NCBI GenBank assembly: GCA_900239685.1
Contig: OENT01000114.1
Span: 143,084 to 207,083, forward strand
Length of the DNA stretch: 64,000 bases
Direction: 5' to 3'
Source: Rotaria macrura
Lineage: Eukaryota > Rotifera > Eurotatoria > Philodinida > Philodinidae
The notes beneath the pieces are model-generated. The model searched no databases and was not told the origin of the DNA. It saw only the letters and a program-made list of their open reading frames with translations. Position numbers and translations under genes: made by a program. Positions 19,665-32,616 of the stretch are shown here, one piece after another; position 1 is the first letter of the stretch, and each line of letters starts with the position of its first letter.

Positions 19665-21437
19665 ATGCAATCAGATGATTCTGAAGATTTTGTCGATATC
19701 GACGACGCATCCTGGAAAAATGCTCCTCCCGTCAGTACTTGGGATGCACCTGCAGGAACCAAGTAAATGCTTACATTAGAATAATAGTTTCATCTTAGAC
19801 GGAAGATAGATCTCTAGTCGGATACATTGAAACTTTCTCCAAGTAATTCTTAATGAAAGACATGACTTTTCCACATATTGGTTAGAACATTGTCATCGAT
19901 AGTTTCAATCTGTCGATTCTACTGAATCGTTGAAAATAGTTTCACTGTCAAATAATTTCGTAAGAAGAAATGAGAACTGCGCAATTCAATTTTTAATTCA
20001 GTTTTCGTGCAGATCAACTATCAGAAGATTTATTCGACAGATAATTTCTAGAAATCTAAATCGAAGAATTGTCCACAAGCAACAACTATTTATAATAAAT
20101 ATCTTTAAAACTTCAAAAAATATCTCTTTCATTCTCAATCTTATATATTTCCTATTTATTCGCATTGTTATAGGCGTCGAACGGCAAAGTACATCAGTCC
20201 ATATCGAAAACCAATTGCATTATCTGAAAGTAATACGGATTCTACATCGATGTGGAGGGCGAAAGTAATTAGACCAAATGTTCGTAAGATTCAATCTCAA
20301 CTGAAAACAGTACCAACATTACCAACATTACCAACATTACCAGCATTGGAAACGTCTGAAGATGAGTAAGTGAGAATGCAATAAGATTTAACTTGACTTT
20401 CATAATTTCTTTTAATTACCATAGAAAATTAGTGAAAACAGCTGAAAAAATGATTGGATATGTATTTATTGGTGGTATTTTCGGTAGTGTCACAATTGCC
20501 GCTATTATCATTGGAGTATTGGCTCTTGTCGCTGGTCTAGATAAAAGTAATATGCAATATTAAAATTCATGAACTAAAACGAAAGTCACTGTAAGAAGCA
20601 TAATATTCTCGATGATCTTTTTGAAACGAATCGAACTCGGTTGAAAATTCAAATTCGATTAACAGACAGTTTTGAAAATTACAATACTTGAGAGTCACAC
20701 TCAGTTGAAATTTCTTGTTTATTAGTAAAACATGATCGTCTTATTTTACTTCCTTCTGCCTACATACGTTCTAGTGTTCAAAATGCAACATTCATTATAG
20801 ATAGTTTGACCAAATCATATATATTTTAGAGATACCAACTGGTACAATTCTTCCCTTCACTGGGAATGCATATGCACTTGTCCAATCTGATGATCGGTGG
20901 TTATATTGTGACGGTTCTGCAGTATCGCGAGCGACTTATCGCGCATTATTTACTGCCATTGGTACTAGTTTTGGTGCAGGTGATGGTTCAACTACTTTCA
21001 ACTTACCTGATTTTCGCTCTCGATTTCCGTATGGCAGTGCCAATATTAGCGATAGTTCGTTTGGTTCTGGTGGAACTACAACACATACTCTTATAATAGA
21101 CGAGTTGCCTCCTCATACTCATGATCAAGGTACACTGGTACTTGGGACCACCGGTGCACATACACATACCATCACCGATCCAGGACATGATCATGGAGGA
21201 AAAACAGGAGCAACTTCTCCGGGTAGTGGTACTCTAACTATTAGTAGCTCAGGTGGTACTCTCAGCGCAGCTGCAACTCACACACATACGATAACTAAAG
21301 CTGTCACAAATATTTCAATAGCATCCAGTGGTGATCATAATCACACCATCAACGGTACCACAGGTTCACAAGGGTCGTCTCAAGCCATCGATAAAATGCC
21401 ACCATACCAAGTTTTGCACTACATCATTAGAACTTGA
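19665..21437 (+). CDS. Membrane-anchored phage tail-collar domain protein
   Basis: Exons 19665-19762, 20174-20365, 20425-20546 and 20830-21437 give 339 codons plus TGA with all phases matching. The acidic N-terminus (DDSEDFVDIDD) is followed by a Lys/Arg-rich stretch, a TLP tripeptide repeat encoded by a 9-bp tandem repeat, and one hydrophobic helix (IGGIFGSVTIAAIIIGVLAL, near residues 105-130). Then comes a phage tail-collar fold: IPTGTILPFTG, WLYCDG, a GAGDGSTTFNLPDFRSRFPY core, a His/Gly/Thr-rich ELPPHTH ... HTHTI region, and the typical C-terminus MPPYQVLHYIIRT. Tail-collar domains belong to phage tail fibres and bacterial relatives. Here the domain sits in a four-exon gene behind a membrane anchor, so it is probably displayed outside the cell or in the lumen. 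The likely origin is an ancient transfer from bacteria or phage; function is unknown. Confidence 0.88.
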
Positions 21438-23335
21438 CAATGGAAAACTTCAATGTTCAGTTTAATTGAGATCTATCATCGATTTTATTTTGCTTTTTTG
21501 GGAAATATAAATTAAAAATTTTGAAATGCTTTTAAAGTAATCAATAAATTCATTGTCATACAATCGATAGGAATATGTAGTTCATGTCATGAATACCTAT
21601 TGGGAAATGTGTTCAACTTACAGTATGCTGTCAATTGCATTACATAATATCATGGAAAAAACAAAAATACTGTAATATATTTTCTATTTATTTTTCCATT
21701 CAAATAAAAATGAAAAACAATAATTTGCATATCAAATTGATATTTGATGATACGGAAAGACGTTTGGAAATGGTTTTTAGTATTTTTAATCAATGTTATT
21801 GCGAAACTTTAGCTGTAGCTATTGGATATCAAAATTTTTGAAACAATAGCTTTTTATAATGTGTCTTCTTTGTCATATACAAGCTGCAACATATGACCAA
21901 CTATTTATTATCTATGTAGTTTACAATAGACTAATTGGAAAAACGTCTAATTTCATAGAGATTTGTTATTTGTATTAAGAGAGAGACTCTTGCTGACATT
22001 TGCTAATGATAGTGGTTTAGACAGCGGGAAAAAATGAACCTATGCTTTAAAAGAAGATGAATAAAATATATGATAGTAAACAAAACTAATCATAAATCAT
22101 ATGCATCCTTAGTCTAAGATATTCTTATTCGTATGTTGGCGTGTTTCATATTAATTAGTGATAAGTACAGACACAGAATCTACATATCCTTTATTTTCTC
22201 GTTATTAGATTTACTAAATCTTGAGAATTATTCGTTCAAAAATGCAGCTATATAGATCTAACTTCCATGACCATGGCATTCGAAATACTGCTAGTTTTCA
22301 TAATTCATCAGTCATACATGTGTATAAATATATCGTCTTTTCATAGTCGAGCTAGAAAGTTTTGAAAATCTTTTATACTTTGTATTAGAAAATATTCTCA
22401 TGTTTTACTTTTTGTTGTGCTAATGGGTGATCCCAAAAGTTACTTTTTGCAAGCAAATATTCTCTTGAAAAGTAAGCTGTCAATTTTAATGAAGTGTTAC
22501 ACTTTTAACAAGTAGATGTGAATACCTGTTAAAGACATGTTTCTCGTTATACCATAAAGTGGAAAGAAGTCACTAGTGAACAGTATAAATCCAACGAACT
22601 TATTGGATTATTCGTTGTTTTGAATTTCATCTTTTCTCTTAGGAATGCTTTCAATTTTTAATCAATGTCTTTAATATACTACACAAGAGACTGCTATCAT
22701 AGCAATCTCAACTAGGGCAAAGTAAGAATGAAACTCCAACGCAAGCAAGAATCTTCAGTGGTTACTGTGTTTTTTGAATGTTTTGAGAAGGCGTTGAAAT
22801 AATTATGAAATTCCATCGTTGATTTTTGATTAAAATCTCACATCTAATACGAAATAGTTTCTTCCTTGAAAGTTAAATGTTTTTTTCTCATGTCAAATCA
22901 CATGATATTGCGTAGCTATGCGTTAGGACATGTTCACAAACCTTTTTTTGAGGCGTTCTTTTTTTCTTAGGCCAAAAAAGGAATATGTGTTCATAGTTCT
23001 ATTGTATGATTAGACACTTAATCAAATCCAGAACGTGCTCTCCGTTTAAAAACAAGAGTACTACTTCGTTCTGATAGATGATCAATTAAATTCGATTGTG
23101 TAAAAGGAGGAGTTAAACTTAACATGAAACATACATGTAACTACTGTTTCAAAAAATCGATAACAATCAAAGACTTTATCGTTTTGAAAACTTAACCGTT
23201 CATCTTGTTTCTATTGTTCTTTTTCCTTTCTTTTATTTTTAGTCAATCTTTCTATTGTTTTTCAATGACAATTATTCATATGAAAAATAATTCGATACAA
23301 TACAACGTGTTTTTTCCATATTCTTGGTTGCTATT
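21438..23335. other. Intergenic between tail-collar gene and duplicated segment
   Basis: Holds the 3' untranslated region of the tail-collar gene. No supported gene; open frames such as 21635-21841 lack motifs. Confidence 0.4.
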
Positions 23336-24212
23336 ATGACATTTATGTTTGTACGATTTGATGATATTGCAACTCCAAGTAAATGATGATATTAGTACAT
23401 TAGTATTTACTCCACACGATGCTGAATTGAAGTTAGTAACGTAACTTCAATTGGAAAGTTTTAACACTATCGTATTCTAATCAATTACCATAAAGTTTCT
23501 CTCGTCGGAAGAATATTCTTCAACGATTAGCTCTCTCAAAATTACGATCACACAAGCAGTATCGAACACTTTATAGCATAACATGAATCACAGAAACATT
23601 ATCACCATCAATAACAAAATCGACGCCTCAACTCAAACAAGTCATCGTACCATTGAGATTTTCCAAAGAACTGTTTCATAGTCGATTACCAGTTGAAGCT
23701 AAGTTACTTGTTGATCTAACCATATTTGAACTTATTCATTCTATGCTGGTGAAAAAATAGAAATCAACCAACTGGTTCTTATTGATACATAACAAAATGT
23801 ATACGAACGAGAACAACCATGAGAAATCAAAGAACTTTACTAGTATATTCGGCGTGTTTCTCGAAGAAACTAAAAATTATATTGATTTATTTATTTTTTG
23901 AATGATTCTTGCTTTTTAACAGTTACAATCTAAAAAAAGAATAAGTTACACTTACATCAACGAACAACTAAGAAGTTGAATGGAAGCGATTAGTTTCTAA
24001 GTATTTTCTTTTTTCTTCCGAAATAGTAATACAATAAAAATAAACGATTTATTCGTAATTTGTTTTTTGTACTTATTGTTCCTGTTCGATAGTGGATGTC
24101 TGATTGTTCTGAGTAGTACCAGTTTCTTCGTCAGGACGTAATAAAACTTTCCCAATATTTAGTCGATTATGCATACGTTGCATGGCTTCGCCTACATTCG
24201 AAAATGAATAAC
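23336..24212. repeat. Parent copy of the segment duplicated at 7250-8455
   Basis: The 3' flank and start of the last exon (by position) of the VAT1-like gene, matched closely by 7250-8455 in the same orientation. The hAT insertion is absent here; the empty site lies near 23484-23491. The 58-codon ORF counterpart at 23583-23760 (178 bases) has a one-base insertion. Confidence 0.85.
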
Positions 24213-25447
24213 AATTATCGATTTGTGGTTTAATTGCACCTTGATTATACAATCGAAATAATTCATTGATGGTATTCAATGCAATGTCTTTTGTACTTTC
24301 AACATCTGCTAATAAATAACCAAGATGATAGCCAGCTATACTCTTGTTGTTTGATAAAATCGATAGTGAATTTGTTGAAAAACATTTATACCAAGTTTTA
24401 AATGCTGTTAATAACGAACGATTCTCACCGCTTGCCGCAACATTGGCAGCACCTGTTGTTTTAGAAGAGAAAAAATTTTAATTGATCATTAGAACAAACA
24501 TGAAAATATTACATACCGAAATAAATGATTCTACCTAATGGTTTAAGTAAATCATAACCACGTACACTGTCTTCTCCATTTAATGGATCCATAATAATGT
24601 CAACACCTGAAAACCGAAAGAAATTTAAACGATATGAAAAGGGATATCATATCTTGCTTTGTTTAATTACCTTTTGGTGAAATTTTACGAATTTCAGCTA
24701 CGTAATCTTGTTTTCGATAATCGATCGGATATGTGCATCCCATTTGTTTGATAGTATCATGTTTTGATCCTGAAGCTGTTCCAAAAACAGTTACGTTCTC
24801 AACTGTTTTACACAATTGAATAGCAGCAATACCAACACCACCTTTAATTAAAATTGAAGGTCAGAACAAGATTTGTTTCTTTTTTTTTTGTGCTTTACCT
24901 GCTGCCATATGTATCAATACACTTTTATTTGCTCGCAGATTTCCGAATTCAAATAATATTTGATAAGCAGTTATGTAATTAACAAGTAATGCTGCTCCTT
25001 CCTCGAAGGACATTTTATCGGGCATTTTAAAGCAGTGATCCTTTGGAAGAGTGACGGCATCAGCCCACATACCTTGACCAGCAAATGCAACGACACGATC
25101 ACCAACAGCTAACTGTGACACGTTTGAACCTATTTCTTCTACAATACCCGATGCTTCAAAACCAGGAACATATGGATATTTAGGTACTGGTGAGTAGAGA
25201 CCTTGACTAGTATGATACAGAGAATCAATGAAATTAATATCTTACAGCTTGAAGAATAATCATTTTCTTACCGTCTCATTAAATCAGCAAAATTGAGTCC
25301 CGCAAATTTCACACGTATGACCACTTCGTCCACGTCTGGTGCTTGATATGGAAACGTCTTAATTCGAAGTTTATCATATCCACCAGCGCCTACTAATTCC
25401 ACAGCAGATACTAGACGTGATTTACTACTACTTTCGCTCGATGCCAT
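24073..25447 (-). CDS. VAT1-like NAD(P)H quinone oxidoreductase (medium-chain reductase family)
   Basis: Minus-strand exons 25272-25447, 24899-25206, 24671-24841, 24517-24606 and 24073-24452 give 374 codons plus TAA in frame. The start is the ATG at 25447 in MASSESSSKSR. The protein shows the zinc-free medium-chain reductase layout: GLNFADLM, a catalytic-half segment PYVPGFEASGIVEEIG, the VAT1-specific ALLVNYITAYQILFEFGNL, nucleotide-binding HMAAGGVGIAAIQLCK, then GVDIIMDPLNG, and the C-terminal LYNQGAIKPQID and NIGKVLLRP. These match synaptic-vesicle membrane protein VAT1 more closely than zeta-crystallin. The family is known for NADPH-dependent quinone reductase-like folds and roles in vesicle and mitochondrial membrane processes. 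A short Gln/Thr-rich C-terminal tail is extra. All introns are 57-65 nt. Confidence 0.93.
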
Positions 25448-25855
25448 TTATTCAATCAATCTAAACATGAGTTGAAAAAAATATTGATTATTTTATTTTA
25501 TTGATACTAGAACGAGGTCTCTCTCCCTCTCATCTTGTTCTCTTGAATAATATGCTATTGAAATTCTTTCAATATATAAACCAAAGTCTTTGCTCTACAC
25601 ATCATATTTTTAATTTGAAATGAAAGATACACATCGGATGTAAAAAAAATAAGAAAACATAACGATAAAAACAACCTTTTATTTTTCCTTTATTCATAAA
25701 AAGATCATGCTAGTCATATCAGTAAAGATAAGAAATAGATGCGTTATTTCTCTCTTTAATTTCATATACAAGACGAGACGAGAAGAAAATTACAGATTAA
25801 TAATGTTGAAAAAACAAAAAGCTGAGAAAGAGTTTTGTTTTTGTTCCTTTTTTAT
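25448..25855. other. Intergenic spacer
   Basis: About 400 bp between the VAT1-like start and the V-ATPase C stop, both on the minus strand. AT-rich, must contain the VAT1-like promoter; no motif could be set. Confidence 0.5.
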
Positions 25856-28800
25856 TCATATCAATATATAGTCAAGATCTAATTTAAAATAAACATAAGG
25901 ATAATAGTCTTGTTGTAATGAAAATACACCAGGAATATCCATTAGCTACAAAATAATAAAAATAATTTGATTTCAAAATTTTTCTTTTTCTTTTTTGTTT
26001 TACTTCATCATAACTTGAGTTATCTGATTGATCAAGATAACCATACAATTGATTGAGCACATCACGTAAACGTTTAGTTAATTTTCGTGATGGATGCATA
26101 ATAATCGCGACGAAGTTCACTGGTAAACCATATCTGTAAAAGAAAGTGAAATCGATGAACCATCTAATTGTCATAGATTCCTTTTCGTAAGATTCCCTAG
26201 CTTAAAAATTCGCAATGTTTGTTGTCTCCTTGATGATTTTAAAAGAAATCTCTTTGATATGAAACAATTGATTAGATCTAGATACTTTTTTTTCATCGAT
26301 CAATACTTCTATAGTTCTGCTTCATTACTTTCTTAAAGAATAATGTACATTTCCACCGCGGCCTTAATCAAACAAAAACAATGGTTTGCTTTTTGACTTA
26401 AAGGTTTGAACAATAACTTAAGATTAAAATTGAGTTCTCGAAAGTCCATTGAATACATGACCACACAATAGTCTTGGATAGAGAAGAATATCATACATTG
26501 TTCATAGCTCACACCGATTCCGAGCAAAACGTATGCGCGTTACGTATTCGACAGGCATGGTTGTATGATCCATTGACAAACGATATTTCGAATAGAAGAT
26601 TTACCTCAAATTATACATATAGTTGTCTCCTTATGAAACAATGACACGAAAAACGAAGCATTTTCCCTGGCTTGATCACAATCGATTGTAATCGGTATAC
26701 ACAAATCACTGGTCACATCTTCAGTGAGAAAAAATAATCAGACTACTATTCAGATTTATCATAGTAACGTTGGAATTCTCTAAACTACATTTGTGCTTAC
26801 TAGAAATAAACAAGCCTTGTGTTCCTCTAAGAAATTTCTCGATCATACATCTACAATGTTACGACGATCCTCACGATTCATGACAATCTATGTAGATCCA
26901 TACAAACTTCTAGTACTTGATTTCTATTGTATTCATATATAGTTCGTTTAAGATTAAACTCCTTTTTATATCATCAAGATGATGTATAAATGCAATAGAA
27001 TCTAGTTTTAAATTCTTTCAATAAGTGCGTATCCAAGCCTTTCAATCATTTGATATTCTTTGGTAAAAACCAATAGTTAAATTAGCATAGTTCTTTCAAA
27101 GTAAAATTTATACCTGAGGACTGATTCCACGAAAATGCGTAATGCTTTGACATGCATTGATGCTGAAAATATTTCACCAAAATTTATTTTCAACCAACGA
27201 ACAAGATTGGCATAAAGTTTTTGTCGTTCAGTTTCCAGTTCTCGAATTTTATCGCGTTCGTTTGTAAATGCTTTTTCATCGAATGTAAAATCTCGTACAG
27301 TAAATCTTCGATGAAATAGAAAAAAAGGAAAACCAACATTAAGTTTGATCATTCGTGTTCCTTTCTGGCATACAACATACTTATTTTCTCGACATTTATG
27401 TCGAAATGTATCTACAGTTTTCTGAAATAATGTTACAGTAAATAATGCATAATCTTGATCTTGCACTACTAATTCTGTTGTGCGTGGCACAATCATATCA
27501 CATAATGTTTCATATTTGTTATACCAATCATTGACTGATGCTCTTGGTACGCATACCAATAGTGTTTTTAAATATTCACTGCCCAAAACAAAGTGTTCTT
27601 TTTTTACAATATCATTCAGATTGCGTGTCAATAAGCTGCCACTAAAATAATATTAATTAGCAAAGCGAAACGAGCTAGAAAAGTTCATACGTCTGTTTTT
27701 TTTCAAATGTTTCCAAATTTTGTTTAACATTATTATATGATTGACTACGAAGTTTAAGTTCATTTTCAATATGTGTTGCTGCCTGAAGATATAGAAATGA
27801 ATGTTCATATATTCAATTGTATCATGTTTTCAAAAGATTCATATATTCTCTTTGAGGTTTTAATCAATTCGAGATGATATTCAGATTTCGATTTCTTATT
27901 TGTAAACTATGTTTTCAATCGTTTTACGATGCAACAATAATCTAGGAGACTATTCGAAAAGATTTTGAACATTTCTTTTCGAAGATTCTATCAACACGTG
28001 CCAACTAGTTGAAAAACATGAAAAGTAAATTTAATGATTCTACTTTGCTATGGAAGTATGAAAAGTGATTCACTTCGTTTGATCACATAGCGATGATGTC
28101 TAGAAAAAAAAACGTCGCTCGATTATAATAATCCTAAAAAGAGTAATAGCCTCAAATATGAATCTACGGTTTCCTGTAGAAATGTAATGTTTTGACGCCA
28201 TGATTGTTAGAAATTTTATTGCAAAGTTCGCACACATGATTGAAAGAAATACGTAAACATTCGATCTACTTGTTTGTTTGAATGTTAGAAATCCTAGGTA
28301 AATCAACGAACAACTGTGAAATATTGAAAACAAAAGCCTATCTCATCATTGCTTATCTTAAAACAAATATCTAATTAGAATTCATTTTATCGATTTATCT
28401 TAGATAAGATTGCTGAATCAAATCGTTTTTCTAAGAAAATGAGTGACGTAAAATGAATTGTTAATTAGTATTAATAAACTAACGAGAAGAAAGTATTTTA
28501 AAATAGTTTTTAATCATTCTATGTTAGCCTTGAGTTTTTCATTAAAGCTTTGAAAATTTTCTATGAGAACTTTTTATTTTGAGTTAAACTCATCGAATAC
28601 ATAATAGATTTGTGTATACATCAAAGTGACATAGTTAGAAACTATATTGCTTAAATATGATTTCTATTGTTGTATGAAATGATTTCAATTCTTGAACTAG
28701 ATTGTTAATAAGTAATATAATTGAACGAAAATATTTTAATCCTTATGATTAACTTAACTATTTTAAGTAATACGTAAATAATTACATGTCGAAAAAGTTG

Positions 28801-29570
28801 AGTTTTAGACAATACCCATTGCTATTAGTCAACGTAAGGATCAAGTGAAAGGTCGAGTATGCTCATAAAAATGTATTGCTTCTTTCAACATGGATTGCAT
28901 ATTCTACGCTGTCAAAAAAGATGAATTTATACTTATGGACTTCAATGAAAATCTACAGAAGACAAAATCTAGATGGCATGGTTAATAGCATACTTTTGAA
29001 ATAATGTCTGACAGATTTTTTAATGATTGTTTAGTTGGATATTTGGCATGATCCCATTGAAATTCAGTAATATATCGTATTGGATCAACTAAATTTTGAT
29101 TTTATACATAATAGAGAATAAATAGAAGAAAAATACATACGACCATTTGGTCCAACAACAAGATTTTCTGCAAGACGATTACGATCATTATCAAGAATAT
29201 CATGAAAGAAGAATTGTGTTAACTTTTTGGCAACTCTAAATCAATTCAATTATTTAGATTTGAATATACTAATAACTTTCTTTTCATCATGTATATATAT
29301 ATATATATACCCTTCGATATAAACATCAAGTTTGGCAATATCATCAGAAAGTGCTACAAGTGAATCGAGTGTGCCAACCTAAGATATAACCAAAGATAAT
29401 CAATGAGTTTGTTTCTTTCTTTTATTTCTCAATTTTGCCTTTAAATCAGGAATATGAAATATATAATTGACTGATAATTGATCTCGTGCAGTAGCTCGAC
29501 AAACTTCATCAAAACTTTGTCTTGGGGTTGATTTTCCTGGAACTGATATAATCCAATATTCTTCAGACAT
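25856..29570 (-). CDS. ATP6V1C: V-type proton ATPase subunit C
   Basis: Peripheral V1-sector subunit that links the catalytic head to the membrane sector and takes part in reversible assembly of the proton pump. Minus-strand exons: 29439-29570, 29311-29378, 29141-29235, 28994-29088, 27691-27782, 27381-27641, 27114-27305, 26004-26133, 25856-25945, giving 384 codons plus TGA, close to the animal length of about 382. Recognisable blocks are the N-terminal [113 protein letters not shown] and the end [20 protein letters not shown]. The 72-nt intron 27306-27380 happens to be open and translates as a false insertion. Introns at 27783-28993 and 26134-27113 are long. The first intron uses a GC donor. 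Confidence 0.95.
29379..29438 (-). other. GC-AG intron in V-ATPase subunit C
   Basis: A 60-nt intron whose donor on the minus strand reads AAG|GCAAAA and whose acceptor reads TTAG|GTTGG. Protein conservation (PDLK then VGTLD) fixes both junctions, so the non-canonical GC donor is well supported. Confidence 0.8.
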
Positions 29571-31452
29571 AACAATGATTTATTTTATTGTAAGCAAACT
29601 GATAGAATATCACAAAAACAACAACTAAGGTACAAAATAACTGTTCTTGCTTTTGTTAACTTGTATGTACATATATATATATTAAATAATGATCTCATTG
29701 GTTATGAATACTAACCAATAAGGAATGTATGATATTAATAAATAAGTAGATGTGCTGGCTGTAATAAATCAATCAACATAACATAATTATGTATCTTTAG
29801 AATACTAATTATGATATCGTCATTATTCCGAGAGAAAAAATCCTAGATGTGATAAGGTTCTCAATGATAGCCGATAATATTGCTCTCGTTTTCACCTTTC
29901 TTTGCTCTTTCACTCTTGCTTTCTCTCTCTCTCTCTCTCTTTCTCTTTCTCTTTCTCTTTCTCTCTTTTCGGTGACTCTCCACATATTCGATCTAAACTA
30001 ATAAGTATCAGCTCAATGAAATTAGTATCATTTTTCAATCAAATAATGAAGTCAATAAAATATTCGTTTGCGTTTACTTTGTAGTTCAAATTTCTGTTTT
30101 ACTTATTTCCTTTCGGTTAACTATTCAATGAGTATGCATGCGTTATCAAACATCATTTTGAACTACAAGATTCGTTTTCTTTTTCCACTTATATACATCC
30201 GTGCACCTAACTTGCCTTCGTTGTGTAAATAGTCTCCCAGCGAAAATGTATTCGAACAGTTTTTGTTAGTCAGAAAGATACTCAAGAAATCATAACAACT
30301 TATTGCATACGCTTGATGTAAAAAATTTTAACCATACATCATCAAAGTAAAATTGAGAGAGGCAGTAGGAGAAAACGATTGAAGTAGATTTTTTTTTCTT
30401 AACATATTACGGTTGCATAAGTAGTTTTGTTTTATTTTAAAAAAAGATAATCAATAAAAACGAAGACCACTTGTAACCTTCTGAAGTGTATTTCTTGTCT
30501 TCGATTTGAGGAGACATAGTCTTTTCACAGTATATGACCGACGTCGCTCATGTAATAATTATCGATATCGTATATCAGTTTCTTTTTATTTCTTTTCTTC
30601 GATATTTTACGATAAAGTAAGGATATATGATCCAGTCTTTATACAACTCATTTCGTTTAATGTCAATGTGAAAAAGGACATTTCTTTTTTCAAGTGTTAA
30701 AATGTGCATTTTAAATTCATCATTATTCTAATTATATCATGTTTGACTGATTCTTTATATGAAAAGAAACAACTGCAAATGTACTATCATCCTTAGAAAT
30801 TTCGTTCGTTAAGTGTATGAAAACATTTACTTTAAACTGTGAAAATAAACCAAAATATTCGTATTTGTTACTCAATGTTTGTAAGAACGGGATTTACGTG
30901 TGTGCCTAGTCGTATGTTGATGGCTTCAGTTGTTTTTCCGTTTACCTTTGCTTGCGAACATTTATGCATTTAAGTCGTGCTAGTCGTACATCAGGATGTC
31001 AATTTTGTAATATCAGTATATTTTCAATGTCTTGGCTTTATTTTTCTTTCGTTTCTAAGCGAATACAACGATAAATTATCTGGAAAATCAAGGCTAGAAG
31101 AGGATTTATATCGTATATACGAGAGAAAAAGATTATCTTTAGTCGTGTAGGCTAATTTGTTTGCCTCGATTACATTGGTACTGAGTCTTGTTGAAATAGA
31201 GATTAACTTTCTTTTTGTTCACCATAGTCAGTGGCCCAATGTAGGCGACATAACATACTTCTACGTTGTATTCATTCGATAGAATCTTTGAATAGTTCTT
31301 TGTTTAATTTTTATCTTTCATGAAAAGAAGAAGAGAGAGAGATTCACGTAATAGCTACGCTGAACATCTTAGTAAAAGGAAGAAACACGAAATAAGAGTA
31401 AAACATATAAATGTATACGTACACAACATGCTTTGTTTGTCTCTAGATCATA
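29571..31452. other. Divergent intergenic region between V-ATPase C and EPS8-like gene
   Basis: Includes a CT-rich microsatellite at about 29917-29966 (TC and TTTCTC repeats) and a short TA run near 29676. It should hold both promoters; no factor site is claimed. Confidence 0.5.
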
Positions 31453-31600
31453 ATGCTTAGTCAAGTTCGACGCGGGCATCATCACGAATTCGATGAGTAA
31501 ATTATGAAACTTATTATTTATTTTATTTTACTTACTTTATCTAGTGATCCAATGTCTGCACGTACATTAAATGATCATGAAGAATATTGGAATTTGTCAG
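31453..31600 (+). CDS. Alternative upstream first coding exons of the EPS8-like gene
   Basis: Two small exons, 31453-31496 and 31545-31600, are joined by a 48-nt GT-AG intron and encode MLSQVRRGHHHEFDDD followed by PMSARTLNDHEEYWNLS. Together they give 100 nt and end in phase 1 at a GTGAAA donor, the phase needed by the EPS8 exon starting at 32936. The 32617-32707 exon would be skipped in this form. Coding character and phase agreement support it; there is no homology support for the peptide itself. Confidence 0.6.
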
Positions 31601-32616
31601 GTGAAAACCTAATATTTTCATCTCAATTCTTTTAGAAAAAAATCAAATCAAATCTATTACTATTAATTTACTTTGTATAGTTACAATTTGAGCAAATTTA
31701 ATAGTATCCATCTGTCCTATTTGACTTTTTCATCACTGATCATTAGTAGTTTGTTTGTTTTTAATTTTCGTCGCTTATTTTCAGTAATTATCATACCAAT
31801 GCATATAGTTGCTACTATTCCCTTGTCCTATCTGGTTTTATTTGTTGATTTGCTCACATGCATAAACACCGACTCATTCATCGACCCATGTATTTATATA
31901 TATATATACGGATACATATAGATGTGTATACATGCATATTTTTACGGTGATTGTCTATTGATTTCTTATAGATTTCGATCAGATTTGACACGTATGAGTC
32001 AAGAATGAAGCGTGGCAAATATAGTAACAATGAGATATTATTCTTTACTCTTTTTTTCTCTTCGATTTTTTCCCTTTTCTTTATCAGGTTTTATTATTTG
32101 TCCACGATGAATGAGTAGTTCCTTATACCACGATTCGTTCTTCTGTTTGGACAATGTTTGTCAAGTTTTTTTTTTCATTTTCTTCTTTTCTCCTTTTTCA
32201 CTTTCTTATTATTATTCTTCTTCTTTTGCTTCTACAAATTGGTTGCCGTCGTTCGTCTACCAGAGGAAAGCGAGCTCTACGAGTTATAAACATCACAATT
32301 ATTATTTTTCGATTTCTTATCCGTCAAACCTACATACACAGACATATTTCCACAAACAACTCAGGCGAGAAAAAAAAAAGTGAAAAATAAAGAGGAAAAA
32401 TTGAGAATTTAGAAAAGACACACGCCGATCACGGACACCTTTTTTTTCTTAATTCGAATCAAAACAGTATCGCAGAATTATTATTACTTACTCATTCGTC
32501 GTCAACGTGATCTGTGAAACGAGACAAAATAGAATACACACAAACATATACATATATGTAAATATATTCATTAATACAAAAACACCCAGAGAAGGAGTTG
32601 AAGGATTAAAGTTCAA

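Noticed and set aside
19930-20268. 112-codon frame overlapping the tail-collar gene
   Set aside because: It covers an intron and the second exon in the wrong frame.
27306-27380. Extra 24-25 residues in V-ATPase subunit C
   Set aside because: The stretch is absent from the family and has exact GT and AG ends, so it is an open short intron.
29902-30084. Ser/Leu/Phe-rich frame
   Set aside because: Produced by the CT microsatellite.
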